Part shown: piece after piece, positions 45,874 through 54,742 of the stretch
Layout: the number at the start of each line of letters is the position of its first letter
Position numbering within the stretch: the first letter of the stretch is position 1
From: Rhodospirillaceae bacterium
Lineage (GTDB): Bacteria; Pseudomonadota; Alphaproteobacteria; DSM-16000; Inquilinaceae
Direction of reading: 5' to 3'
DNA: 64,000 nucleotides
Assembly (NCBI GenBank): GCA_020638595.1
Contig: JACKIG010000016.1
Coordinates: 57,769 to 121,768, forward strand
Notes under the pieces: generated by a model
The model's input: only the letters and a program-made list of their open reading frames with translations
Databases searched by the model: none
What the model was told of the DNA's origin: nothing
Made by a program: the position numbers and the translations under genes

Positions 45874-47300
45874 CCACGGCCGAAGACGACACGCGCGCAT
45901 CGGCCCTCGCCCGCATCCGCGATGTCGTCGGCCCGCCCGGCTGGATCGACGAGCCTGACCGCCTGACCCCGTACCTCACCGAATGGCGCGGCCTCTATCA
46001 CCCCAAGGCCACCGCCGTGGTCCGCCCCGCCTCGACCGTCGAGGTGGCGGCCGTGGTGCGCCTGTGTGCGGAGGCCGGCATCGGCATCGTGCCGCTGGGC
46101 GGCAACACCGGCCTGTGCGGCGGTGCCGCACCCTATGAGCACGGCCGCGACATCATCCTGGCGCTGGAGCGCCTGAACCGCATCCGCGCCATCGACCCGC
46201 TGAACTATACGATCACGGTCGAGGCCGGCGTCATCCTGGCCCAGGTGCAACAGGCGGCGGACGCCGCCGACCGGCTGTTCCCGCTCAGCCTGGGGGCCGA
46301 AGGGTCCTGCCAGATCGGCGGCAACCTCTCCACCAATGCCGGCGGCACCGGCGTCCTGCGCTACGGCAACGCCCGCGACCTGGCATTGGGGCTGGAGGTG
46401 GTGCTGCCCGACGGGCAGGTCTGGGATGGCCTGCGCGCCTTGCGCAAGGACAACACCGGCTATGACCTGAAGCACCTGTTCATCGGGGCCGAGGGCACTC
46501 TGGGCATCATCACTGCCGCGGTGCTGAAGCTGTTCCCAAGGCCGAAGCAGGTGGAAACCGCCTTGATCGCCGTGCCGGACCCGGACGCCGCGGTCGCGCT
46601 CTTCGCGCTGGCCCGCACCGGCAGCGGCGACGCCGTCAGCGCCTTCGAGCTGATGCCGCGCAACGGCATCGACCTGGCCCTGGCCCATGTGCCCGGCACC
46701 GTCGACCCGCTGGCCGAACCCGCCCCGTGGTACGTGCTGGCGGAGCTGAGCGAGCCCGTCGCCGACACCCATCTGAAGGAAAAGCTGGAAGCCATCCTGG
46801 AACAGGCCTTCGAACGGGACCTGGTTCAGGATGCCGTGATCGCCGCCAGCGTCGCGCAGGCCCGCCAGCTCTGGTTCCTGCGCGAGGCCATCGTCGAGGC
46901 CCAGCGCGTCGCCGGCGCCTCGATCAAGCACGACGTTGCCGTGCCCGTCGCCCGCGTGCCGGAACTGATCCGCCGCGCGACGGAGGCCGCGGCCGCCGCC
47001 ATGCCCGGTGCCGCGGTCATCGCCTTCGGCCATGTCGGCGACGGCAACATCCACTTCAACCTGTGCCAGCCCCCCGACGCCGACGCGGCCGCCTTCACCG
47101 CCCGCACCCACGAGATCAACCACCTGGTCCACGACATCGTGACATCCATGACCGGCTCCATCAGCGCCGAACACGGCATCGGCCGCCTGAAGCGCGACGA
47201 ACTGGCCTGGCGCAAGTCGCCGGTGGAGCTCGAGCTGATGCGCAAGGTGAAGGGCGTGCTGGACCCGGCGGGCATCATGAACCCGGGCAAGGTGGTCTGA
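45870..47300 (+). CDS. FAD-linked 2-hydroxy-acid dehydrogenase (GlcD/D-2-hydroxyglutarate dehydrogenase type)
   Basis: This 476-residue VAO-family flavoprotein oxidises a D-2-hydroxy acid. Motifs are the FAD-binding PLGGNTGLCGGAAP, then QIGGNLSTNAGGTGVLRYGN, GAEGTLGIITAAVLKLFP, and in the C-terminal half FGHVGDGNIHFNL and SISAEHGIGRLKRDEL. The last two are typical of D-2-hydroxyglutarate and D-lactate dehydrogenases. No GlcE/GlcF partners follow, which favours a single-subunit enzyme over glycolate oxidase. It is translationally coupled to sua5. Confidence 0.92.
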   Translation: MTTAEDDTRASALARIRDVVGPPGWIDEPDRLTPYLTEWRGLYHPKATAVVRPASTVEVAAVVRLCAEAGIGIVPLGGNTGLCGGAAPYEHGRDIILALERLNRIRAIDPLNYTITVEAGVILAQVQQAADAADRLFPLSLGAEGSCQIGGNLSTNAGGTGVLRYGNARDLALGLEVVLPDGQVWDGLRALRKDNTGYDLKHLFIGAEGTLGIITAAVLKLFPRPKQVETALIAVPDPDAAVALFALARTGSGDAVSAFELMPRNGIDLALAHVPGTVDPLAEPAPWYVLAELSEPVADTHLKEKLEAILEQAFERDLVQDAVIAASVAQARQLWFLREAIVEAQRVAGASIKHDVAVPVARVPELIRRATEAAAAAMPGAAVIAFGHVGDGNIHFNLCQPPDADAAAFTARTHEINHLVHDIVTSMTGSISAEHGIGRLKRDELAWRKSPVELELMRKVKGVLDPAGIMNPGKVV

Positions 47301-47410
47301 GGTCGGCGGTTGCCCCGGCGGCCTTGCCTGCCGTGTCCGGAGCGGGTCAAGACCAGGTCACACCTAGCCGATCCGCACAAATCTCCCGCCGCCTACAGCT
47401 CTTGGCGACG

Positions 47411-48026
47411 GTGCGCACTCACCGTCATGCCAGTGTCCGCGGCCCGTGGCGGGAGGTTCCCGCCTGCGCGGGAACGACGGAGATTTGGCGAGGGTGCGCA
47501 ACCACCGTCATGCCCGCGCAGGTGGGCATCTCACGACGATGTCCGCGGCCCATGGCGGGATGTTCCCGCCTGCGTGGGAACGACGGGAAATTGGCGCGGG
47601 TCCGCACTCAACCGTCATGCCCGCGCAGGCGGACATCTCACGCCGGTGTCCGCAGCCTGTGGCAGGAGGTTCCCGCCTGCGCGGGAACGACGGAGATTTG
47701 GCGAGGGTGCGCACTCAACCGTCATGCCCGCGCAGGCGGGCATCTCACGACGATGTCCGCGGCCCGTGGCGGGAGGTTCCCGCCTGCGCGGGAACGACGG
47801 GAAATTGGCGACGGTGCGCACTCAACCGTCGTGCCTGCGCAGGCGGGCACCTCACGACGATGTCCGCAGCTTGCGGCGGGAGGTTCCCGCCTGCGCGGGA
47901 ACAACGGGGAAATGGCGAGGGTGCGCACTCACCGTCATGCCCGCGCAGGCGGGCATCTCACGACGATGTCCGCGGCCCGTGGCGGGAGGTTCCCGCCTGC
48001 GCGGGAACGACGTGGGAAGCCTAACG
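47411..48026. repeat. Tandem array of about six 107-base REP-like units
   Basis: Units begin at 47411, 47494, 47600, 47707, 47814 and 47921. The first is shortened to 83 bases and the others are 106-107. Each complete unit contains two inverted palindromic arms: one around TGCCCGCGCAGGCGGGCATC and one around GTTCCCGCCTGCGCGGGAAC. Units differ by a few bases only. The array lies between two convergent genes. Several open reading frames cross it, but they are by-products of the repeat. Confidence 0.93.
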
Positions 48027-48248
48027 GTGCGAGGAACAACCCGCTGACCTGTCGCCTTTGGACGTTGAGCCCGGGAAGTACGGCGGGCATGGGTCCTCGC
48101 GCCTCGCAGCTCACGTCGCTGAAAAGCCCCTCGCCACGCTCGTCCGATCCCCGCATCGCCCTCTGTGCGCAACCCCCGGCCTTGCCGCCCAGCGGCCCCC
48201 CACCCTCCCCCCCTGTCAGGGACAGTTGGTGTGGGTGGGACATTCCCA

Positions 48249-49271
48249 TTACCCAGGTTGCCAGCCCTCGAGAACGATCTTGCCCTTCGCCGTTCCGCTC
48301 TCAAGCAACGCGTGGGCCTTCTTGAGGTTGGCGGCGTTGATGGGCGACCAGTGCTGGTTGAGCGTGGTCTTGATCTTCCCGTCATCGACCATCCGCGAAA
48401 CCGCGTTCAGCAGCTTGCCCTGTTCATCCATGTCAGGCGTGCCGAAGATCGGACGCGTGAACATCAGTTCGTGATGGATCGACACCGCCTTGCGTTTGAA
48501 CCGCATGATATCGAAGCCCTGCGGATCATCGATCAGGGCGAACCGGCCCTACGGGGCTATGAACTCGGCAATCTCGCCGACATGCTTGTCCGTATGGGTC
48601 GTCGAAAACACGAACGCCGGCGCACCGATCCCCAGCGCCTCGACCTGCGCCGCCAATGGCTTGGCGTGATCGAGCACGTGGTGGGCGCCAAGACCTTCCA
48701 CCCAGTCCCGCGTCTCGGGCCGCGATGCGGTGGCAATGACGGTCAGATCCGTGCGCTGGCGCGCGATCTGAACGGCGATGGAACCGACGCCACCCGCGCC
48801 GCCGATAATCACGATGGCCCGCGCCGCGCCGGGCACGTCCTTGGTGACGTCAAGTCGGTCGAAGAGGGCTTCCCATGCGGTGATCGATGTCAGCGGAAGC
48901 GCCGCCGCCTCCGCCCAGTTCAGGGATTTCGGCTTCCGGCCAACGATGCGCTCATCGACGAGATGGAATTCGGCATTCGTACCGGGCCGCGTGATCGAAC
49001 CCGCATAGACCACCGCGTCGCCAACCTCGAACAGCGTGACGTCGGGACCCACGGCCGCGACGACGCCGGCTGCATCCCAGCCGATCACCTTCCACCGCGT
49101 GTCCTGGGGCGGCGTGCTGCGACGGACCTTGTAGTCGACGGGATTGACGGACACGGCCTTCACCTCGACGAGAATGTCGGGGCCCGCCGGCACCGGCTTG
49201 GGCAGCTCGATATCGACGAGCGAAGCCTCGTCGGTGATCGGCAGGGGCTTTTCGTATCCAACGGCTCTCAT
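48249..49271 (-). pseudogene. Zinc-type alcohol dehydrogenase/quinone oxidoreductase with in-frame amber codon
   Basis: The 340-codon gene encodes a medium-chain reductase of the zinc-binding-ADH-like class: MRAVGYEKPLP at the start, GWDAAGVVAAVGPDV, and the NAD(P)-binding VIIGGAGGVGSIAVQIARQ. At 48549-48551 the frame holds TAG, after EIAEFIAP and before GRFALIDDPQGFDIM. The homology continues in the same frame to the normal end (KGKIVLEGWQPG). A single CAG to TAG change at the expected Gln explains it. Truncation would remove the last third, including substrate-domain strands. The divergent HxlR regulator remains intact. Confidence 0.85.
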
Positions 49272-49349
49272 GCGTGTATCTCCTTGCTTGTCGAACACCC
49301 ACTTGGTCGGTACCGTTGCATGGCGCGATACGCACAAGATTTGCCTATA

Positions 49350-49365
49350 GTATCAGATTGGATAC
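49350..49365. promoter_or_regulatory. Candidate HxlR operator
   Basis: The perfect inverted repeat GTATC-N6-GATAC lies in the short region between the divergent dehydrogenase and HxlR-type regulator genes, directly before the regulator start. HxlR regulators bind such divergent promoters next to oxidoreductase genes. Binding is inferred from position and symmetry. Confidence 0.45.
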
Positions 49366-49366
49366 C

Positions 49367-49732
49367 GTGTTGGCCAAGCTCCCCCATTCGCGGTTCGATT
49401 GCGTCCCCGGCTGTTCGGTCGAGGCGGCGATCAGCCTGATCGACGGGAAGTGGAAATGCGTCATCCTCTTCCACCTGCTCGAGGGCACCGCACGCTTCAA
49501 CGAGATCCGGCGCAGGATTCCGGGCGTCACGCAGCGGACGCTGACCAACCAGCTGCGCGAATTGGAGGCCGATGGACTGATCCTGCGAAAGGTCTACGCC
49601 GAGGTGCCCCCGAAGGTGGAATACAGCCTGTCGGACCTCGGCCGCAGCATGACGCCGATCCTTGGCGCGTTGAAGGAATGGGGCGACGCCAACCTGGACC
49701 GCTTCGCGCAGGCGCGTGCGGCGGCCATGTGA
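49367..49732 (+). CDS. HxlR-family transcriptional regulator
   Basis: This 121-residue winged-helix protein has the HxlR signature: CSVEAAISLIDGKWKCVILF, FNEIRRRIPGVTQRTLTNQL, and YAEVPPKVEYSLSDLGRSM. An N-terminal Cys pair (DCVPGC) could sense electrophiles, as in YodB-type members. The GTG at 49367 is chosen because it starts just after the palindrome at 49350-49365; a TTG at 49358 is an alternative. It is divergent from the broken dehydrogenase it presumably controlled. Confidence 0.88.
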   Translation: MLAKLPHSRFDCVPGCSVEAAISLIDGKWKCVILFHLLEGTARFNEIRRRIPGVTQRTLTNQLRELEADGLILRKVYAEVPPKVEYSLSDLGRSMTPILGALKEWGDANLDRFAQARAAAM

Positions 49733-49881
49733 CATCGCTGGAGCAGGTTGACGCCAGGCTGACTCGGCCTGATGCCAGCCGGTGCTTCGATGCGCCGTCT
49801 GACCGCGATTCCGGACGTGGCGGCAAGGCGAACGGAGCCAGAGGCCTATCTTGCGTCGGGACTGAAGAGCCTATGCTTGGA

Positions 49882-49980
49882 CCAGCCGTTCGCATGATCG
49901 GCCGCTTCATCTGGCCCTGTCATGCCTGTTGCCTGACGGACAACCACGATCACCTGCTGCTGAAGACGAGCAGTCTGCGG
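49882..49980 (+). pseudogene. Fragment of a REP-associated tyrosine transposase (RAYT/Y1 family)
   Basis: One frame of this otherwise gene-free gap encodes FIWPCHACCLTDNHDHLLLK (49906-49965). That is close to the Y1/RAYT hallmark in which a His-x-His metal-binding pair sits in an NH-x-HLLL context. Only about 30 codons are recognisable and both flanks are degraded. RAYTs are linked to the spread of REP elements, which abound in this window. The identification rests on one motif. Confidence 0.6.
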
Positions 49981-50013
49981 ATGATGCGGACGGAGTCACC
50001 GTCCGGGCAGCAA

Positions 50014-50436
50014 TCAGCTGGTCATGGTCCAGGGATCGATCACCGTCAGGCCGGCGGCATTGAATGCGCCCGTATCGCGCGACGCGACAGCGAACCCGCG
50101 CGCGGCGGCGATTGCGGCGATATAGCCATCGGGCGTGGGGAAGCCCTTTCCCGCCGCGCGAGCCTCGACGGCAAGTTCGGCATAGCGCCGCGCCGCTGCT
50201 GTATCGAAGGGCAGGATGCGCGCTGCGAACAGGTCCAGGACGCCGTCGAGTGCCGTTGCCAGATTGTCCTTGCGTTTGCCGTTGGGCAGCGCGCCGATAC
50301 CGAACAACAACTCGGCGATGGTGACGCTGGAGAGAAACAGCGTCTCGGCCGCCTGCGCGTCGAGCCAGTCTTGCACGGATGGATGCGGTTCGGGCTTCAT
50401 CGCCTCTGAGACGACATTGGTGTCAAGAAGGATCAT
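50014..50436 (-). CDS. VapC/FitB-type PIN-domain toxin
   Basis: This 140-residue PIN-domain ribonuclease has the acidic active-site residues in place: LLDTNVVSEAM, IAELLFGI, FPTPDGYIAAIA and SRDTGAF. Such toxins cleave tRNA or other RNAs when freed from their antitoxin. Its ATG overlaps the antitoxin stop by 4 bases. The pair sits among degraded DNA (the RAYT fragment, the dead dehydrogenase), suggesting an accessory island. Confidence 0.92.
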   Translation of the reverse strand: MILLDTNVVSEAMKPEPHPSVQDWLDAQAAETLFLSSVTIAELLFGIGALPNGKRKDNLATALDGVLDLFAARILPFDTAAARRYAELAVEARAAGKGFPTPDGYIAAIAAARGFAVASRDTGAFNAAGLTVIDPWTMTS

Positions 50437-50687
50437 TCGAAGCGCATCGGCTCGGCAGGTCGGACGTCGCGGGCGTGTTCGAGTGCCTCGACATCGGCAT
50501 TGGTGAGACCGATCTTCCGGCTCATCTCCGAAATCGCCGTGCCGATCCGCAACCGGCCCTCGGGGCGGACGGCGGCCTCGAGGATGGCGCGCATTTCCGC
50601 TTCCGCGCTGCGATTGTGCTGCGCCGCGCGGACTTTCAGGGCGCGATGTGCCTCCTCGGAGAGGTTGCGAATGGTGACGGCGGCCAT
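50433..50687 (-). CDS. FitA/VapB-type antitoxin
   Basis: An 84-residue protein with a ribbon-helix-helix N-terminus (AAVTIRNLSEEAHRALKVRA) and a C-terminal tail (DVRPAEPMRFE) of the kind that plugs the toxin active site. The FitA-like sequence AAQHNRSAEAEMRAIL is clear. It is expected to repress its own promoter, which lies in the gap upstream of 50687. It is translationally coupled to the toxin. Confidence 0.92.
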   Translation of the reverse strand: MAAVTIRNLSEEAHRALKVRAAQHNRSAEAEMRAILEAAVRPEGRLRIGTAISEMSRKIGLTNADVEALEHARDVRPAEPMRFE

Positions 50688-50815
50688 GATAGCATCCTAC
50701 ACGGAACGACTGCGACGCCATCAATATAGGAAAGATGATAGCATTTCTCAAGGGTGGTGCCGGCGCTCACGCGCCGCCGAACCGCCGGAGCGGGACGGGG
50801 CTTGCCCGGACCGGC

Positions 50816-51940
50816 TCAGGGCAGGACGAGCGCCGGGCGGAGCGCGTCGCGCAGGCATGGCGCGAGGCGCAGCGTCTCGAAGGCGGCGGCCGGATCGGGC
50901 CTGGCGTGGGTGGTGTTGAGAACGTACTGCTCCAGAACGATTTCCGCGCGCCGTGTCGTCACCCAGACGTCCTGCGGGATCAGGGTTTCGACCGGGCTGG
51001 AGACGGCATGTGGCAGCGTCATGTATCCCGCCAGCATGCCGTAGATCTGCCGGGTGCAGACGGGGGCCTCCGCGGCGCAGACCCGCCGGCAATAGCGCCG
51101 CGGCAGGTCCGCCTCCGGCGCGTCGGCAAGCAGCGCGTCCAGAACCGCTTCGCCGCCGGGCGGCGGCGGGTCGGCCGTGTCCAGCGGCAGGCGGCCGCGG
51201 CTGACATAGATCCGCATCGGGTCATGCGGCGCCAAGATCGCCTCCAGCTCCGCATCGAACAGCCGGTCGGCCAGCGTGGCGAAGATCCAGCCCTGCAACG
51301 TGCGCGCCCGGAATTCGGCAAGGCCCCTCTCGCGAAGGGCGCGGGCCTTGTCGGTCGCAAGATAGGTGGCCGCGGCCCAGGCCATCGCCTGCATGTCATA
51401 GGTCTCCGCGACAGCGGCCAGTCGCACCGCCTCCGCCCAGGTGCCCTGGTTGAGGAGGATGCCCAGCAGGCGGACGGTCGATCGCGGCTCCCCCGCGGCC
51501 GCCGCCCTCAGCCCGGCATCGGCAGTGAAATTCCCCTGCTCGTCCGGGCCCGCCTGGATGATCAGCCCGGCCAGCTCTGACCGGTCCGCCGCATGCCGCA
51601 GCCAGGGCACCCCGAACCGCCCATCGTCGAACCGGAAAAGGGCCCGTCGCTCCGCCAGGGACAGCCCGGCGATCCAGGCGGTGCGCATCAGCCCCCGGTC
51701 ATAGATGATGCCGAGCAGGATCTGTGCGGCGAGGTTGTCCTGCCGTGCAAGCTCCCCCAGGCTTGGCAATGCGTGCTGGTCGTCCCCGTGCAGCCAGTCC
51801 TCCAGCGCGGCGCGGAAGACCGGGCTGTCCGCCCCCTCGATCCCGGATGGCGGCAGCGCGAGGTCCTGGCAGCGCGGTGCGACCGGCGCGGCGAGGACCG
51901 CGAGAACCAGCACCAATGCCCCGATCAGCGTCGCACGCAT
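50816..51940 (-). CDS. Exported Sel1/TPR-like protein of unknown function
   Basis: The 374-residue protein starts with a Sec signal (ALVLVLAVLAAPVAPRCQ). A helical region follows with a Sel1-like repeat (ARQDNLAAQILLGIIYDRGL) and other helix pairs. Four Cys residues are clustered near RRYCRRVCAAEAPVC, which may form disulfides in the periplasm. I do not recognise a named family. The ATG at 51940 is used because the longer frame upstream lacks a signal. It follows the TraB/GumN gene on the same strand after a 136-base gap. Confidence 0.65.
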   Translation of the reverse strand: MRATLIGALVLVLAVLAAPVAPRCQDLALPPSGIEGADSPVFRAALEDWLHGDDQHALPSLGELARQDNLAAQILLGIIYDRGLMRTAWIAGLSLAERRALFRFDDGRFGVPWLRHAADRSELAGLIIQAGPDEQGNFTADAGLRAAAAGEPRSTVRLLGILLNQGTWAEAVRLAAVAETYDMQAMAWAAATYLATDKARALRERGLAEFRARTLQGWIFATLADRLFDAELEAILAPHDPMRIYVSRGRLPLDTADPPPPGGEAVLDALLADAPEADLPRRYCRRVCAAEAPVCTRQIYGMLAGYMTLPHAVSSPVETLIPQDVWVTTRRAEIVLEQYVLNTTHARPDPAAAFETLRLAPCLRDALRPALVLP

Positions 51941-52076
51941 GATCCCAGTCCCCCGTCTCGCGTTTCCGATTGCCGGACCGCAGGTCCCAAGCCCGGTCAT
52001 CTTCGGGCGAACGGCCGACCGGGTCCAGGCCGGTCTCCGCGCACGCCGACCGGCGACCCCCCGGGCCGGGCCGCGC

Positions 52077-52976
52077 TCAGGGGATCGGTTCGACGCCCCA
52101 GCCCTTCGCAGCGAGCAGGGCAAGGACGCCGGCCTCGCCCGGAAGATGGAGCGCACCGATGGCGACCAGGTACGGGCGCTCGGCCAGCAGCGGGGCCAGG
52201 CGCCCCGCCATGCGGCGGTTGCGGTCGTCGATCAGGCCGGCGAGGATGCGCGCGGTCGCGGCCGGGTCGGCGGACCGCATGGCTTCGACGCCGGCCGTCG
52301 CCAGCGCGGCCAGGTCGCCGGCGACATAGCGGCCCAGCATGGCGTCGATCAGCGCCGGGGCGTCGTCGTGCAGGGCCACGGTCTGCATCAACAGCGCGAC
52401 CTGGTCGCCCTCGGAGGCACCGACGAAGGCGGCCGCCTGCTCCTCCACCGTTTCCAGCGTCGCCACCGGCAAGCCGGCCTGGACCGCCGCGTCGAGCAGC
52501 CGGTAGTCGAACGGCAGGGCGCCGGCCTGCATCCGGGCATACTGTTCGACCGGCGGCGTGATGATCAACGTGACGGCCCACGGCGCCAGCCTTTGCAGGG
52601 CGGCGTCCGTCAAGCCGTACTCGGCGGCAACCGCCGCGACTTCGGCATAGTCGGTATCGCCAAGGATGGCGGACAGGCTGGTGTCTTCGGGCAGCAGCAT
52701 GCGCGGCGGCAGCGCCGTGGCGGCAGCGTCCATGTCGACTTCGACGATCAGGGCGCCGATCGCGTCAAGCCGTGCGAGCGCGCGTTCGATAGCCGGCTCC
52801 AGCGCCGGGTCCACGACGTGGAAGGTGCCGACGATCTCGCTTTCGGCCCCTCCACCCGGCGGCACCAGCCGCCACCACACGGCTTCGCCGTACAGGCCGT
52901 AGTCCGCGGCACCCGCAGGCACTGCCAGGACAAGACCGCAACCGAGGACAGCCAGGCGGAGAGCGGATGCGGGCAT
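52077..52976 (-). CDS. TraB/GumN family protein
   Basis: A 299-residue protein with a signal peptide (LAVLGCGLVLAVPAGAAD). The fold pattern is that of TraB/GumN: VWWRLVPPGGG...EIVGTFHVVDP near the start (the short HV-type motif of the family) and LVAIGALHLPGEAGVLALL near the end, with the conserved GALHLPGE. Family members have been proposed to be metal-dependent proteases, with little direct evidence in bacteria. AGGAGG lies 7 bases before the ATG at 52976. A perfect inverted repeat lies just upstream. Confidence 0.85.
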   Translation of the reverse strand: MPASALRLAVLGCGLVLAVPAGAADYGLYGEAVWWRLVPPGGGAESEIVGTFHVVDPALEPAIERALARLDAIGALIVEVDMDAAATALPPRMLLPEDTSLSAILGDTDYAEVAAVAAEYGLTDAALQRLAPWAVTLIITPPVEQYARMQAGALPFDYRLLDAAVQAGLPVATLETVEEQAAAFVGASEGDQVALLMQTVALHDDAPALIDAMLGRYVAGDLAALATAGVEAMRSADPAATARILAGLIDDRNRRMAGRLAPLLAERPYLVAIGALHLPGEAGVLALLAAKGWGVEPIP

Positions 52977-53035
52977 GGGACGACCTCCTGCGGGTAAGGT
53001 CGAACAGCCTAGCACGGGAACTCGAGAGCACCATT

Positions 53036-53225
53036 GGCGCCAAGGTAACGGGGCCACCCTGGCTTCCGGCATCGCGCGCCATCCCGGGAGATCCCCGCCT
53101 TCGCGGGGATGACGGACTTAGTCCGGATCCGACCATCGTCTCTTCGCGTCATCCCCGCGAAGGCGGGGATCTCCCGGGATGGCGCGCGATGCCGGAAGCC
53201 AGGGTGGCCCCGTTACCTTGGCGCC
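53036..53225. repeat. Perfect inverted repeat, two 79-base arms with a 32-base loop
   Basis: Bases 53036-53114 are the exact reverse complement of 53147-53225, 79 of 79 positions. The outer ends are GGCGCC and the inner parts contain the REP-like core CCCGCCTTCGCGGGGATGACG. The loop (53115-53146) is unrelated. The element lies between the stop of one minus-strand gene and the start of the next. Perfect symmetry over this length implies recent origin or active maintenance. No transposase frame is inside it. Confidence 0.97.
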
Positions 53226-53253
53226 CGGGGGACCCGCCCCCCTTCCCCCTGCG

Positions 53254-53784
53254 TCACGACCCCTCTATCAGCTTGGCCAAGGCGAACAGGACGCCAGCAA
53301 CGACCCCGACGGCCAGGGCCGCCTTGATCAGGATGACTGCAAGCCTGAAAAGGACGATGAGCGCCACGACGGATACAGGCAGGGCGATGGCGCCGGCAAT
53401 TGCCCCCACGACGCCCCCCGCAACAGGTGTCATCGGCGCGATCTGGAGAAGCCCCGCAACCATCCCGGTGGCCCCGACCAGGCCGCCGATCAGGCCGCCG
53501 GCAACGGCCAGCCTGGCTGTCGGCAGCGGGCCCTGCGCGATCGCAGCCGCGGGCGGCGGCGGTGACGCAGCCGTACCGGACGATGGCGAAGGGCTGCTTC
53601 GGGATTTCGGCAGTCGGCTGACGCGGGCCTGGCCGGATGCCCTCGTCGGGCTTGCTGCGGTCGATGACCGGTTGACATCCCGCCAGAACTGGGCCGTTTC
53701 CTGCTGGGTCTTCTGCCGATCCCAATCCGCGGCGCGCTGACTGTAAGGGGCGCTGTTACGATAGGGATTGTCGTGACGCGGCAT
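53254..53784 (-). CDS. Membrane protein with glycine-rich helices, unknown
   Basis: A 176-residue protein I do not recognise. The N-terminal half is hydrophilic and Ser/Pro-rich (PSPSSGTAASPPPPAAAIAQ). The C-terminal half has about three hydrophobic helices rich in Gly and Ala (GGLIGGLVGATGMVAGLL; GGVVGAIAGAIALP), giving it the look of a small membrane-inserted or pore-like protein. The ATG at 53784 (MPRHDNPYR) is favoured over the longer frame. The inverted repeat follows 28 bases after its stop. Confidence 0.6.
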   Translation of the reverse strand: MPRHDNPYRNSAPYSQRAADWDRQKTQQETAQFWRDVNRSSTAASPTRASGQARVSRLPKSRSSPSPSSGTAASPPPPAAAIAQGPLPTARLAVAGGLIGGLVGATGMVAGLLQIAPMTPVAGGVVGAIAGAIALPVSVVALIVLFRLAVILIKAALAVGVVAGVLFALAKLIEGS

Positions 53785-53938
53785 CGGATGCTCCTGTCTC
53801 TCAGCCCCCACAATCCGGAGCGGACGAGATCCGACCATTATTTAAGGTTGCGCCGTCGCCGTCAATTGCAGATCTGAAGAATTATGCAACCTTCTGGCAT
53901 GTCCATCCGCTCGACACCGTTGCCCGCGCCCCGGTCGG

Positions 53939-54406
53939 CTATCCGCCGGCAGGCGTGTTCAGGTAGAGGAGCGACCCGTTCAGCACCGATGCGAAGGCGA
54001 CCCAGGCCGCGTAGGGCAGGAACAGCAGGGCCGCAAGGCGGTGCCGGCGCCATGCCGCCACGATGACGGCAGCGATGGCAACCAGCAGCAGGATGATGAC
54101 GGCGAACGCGATGTCGATCCGGTGGGCGGAAAAGAAGATCGGCGACCAGAGGAAATTCAGGGCAAGCTGTGCTGCCCACAGTTTCATGGCCCAGCCGCCG
54201 GATGCCCGGAGCCAGATGCGCCAGCCCGCAATGGCGATGAAAACGTAGAGGATCGTCCAGACCGGGGCGAACACCCAGTCCGGCGGATTGAAGGGCGGTT
54301 TGGTCAACCCTGCGTACCACGCCCCCGGCGCGGTCACGATGCCGATGGCTATACCGCCGCCGACGACAAGCACGAGGTAGAAGAGAAGCGACCGGATGCT
54401 GGCCAT
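53939..54406 (-). CDS. tspO: TspO/MBR family tryptophan-rich sensory protein
   Basis: The 155-residue protein has five membrane helices and the TspO hallmarks WYAGLTKPPFNPPDWVFAPV, WTILYVFIAIAGWRIW, LALNFLWSPIFF and the late YAAWVAFASVLN. TspO binds tetrapyrroles and cholesterol-like ligands and modulates porphyrin and stress responses; in photosynthetic alphaproteobacteria it affects pigment genes. It stands alone. Confidence 0.94.
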   Translation of the reverse strand: MASIRSLLFYLVLVVGGGIAIGIVTAPGAWYAGLTKPPFNPPDWVFAPVWTILYVFIAIAGWRIWLRASGGWAMKLWAAQLALNFLWSPIFFSAHRIDIAFAVIILLLVAIAAVIVAAWRRHRLAALLFLPYAAWVAFASVLNGSLLYLNTPAGG

Positions 54407-54742
54407 GGGGATTTCGGTCCGCGGGATATCCTGGGCGTGCCCGGCAGGGGCGCTGCATCAGTTCTGCCGCAATGATGGTGGTGGCGCCGGCGGCCACGAT
54501 CAAGCGTCCGCCACCCGACGACCATGCGCCCCTGCAAAGCCCGGGCACGGGCTCCACCGATGGCCTCCACCGGCACGATCTCAACCCGAGATTGCGCGGG
54601 ATTGCCGGCAAATACCCATGATTCCCGTGATGATGGCATCTATATCCGGATGAAATACTATTAATCCCGCAACCGGACCTGCAGTGTTATATACTTTTGC
54701 TAACGAACGCGTCGATTGCATACAATTTTAGGAGTATTGCCG
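54407..54742. other. Intergenic region upstream of the decarboxylase-like gene
   Basis: The 336 bases between the tspO start and the next gene. The last 130 bases are clearly A+T-richer (TGTTATATACTTTTGC near 54683) and probably hold the promoter of the decarboxylase-like gene, although I cannot place a -35 box with confidence. No RNA gene was recognised. Confidence 0.45.

Noticed and set aside
47310..48325. Several long frames across the tandem repeat region
   Set aside because: Their peptides repeat with the 107-base period (for example GGRFPPARERR), so they reflect the repeat rather than genes.
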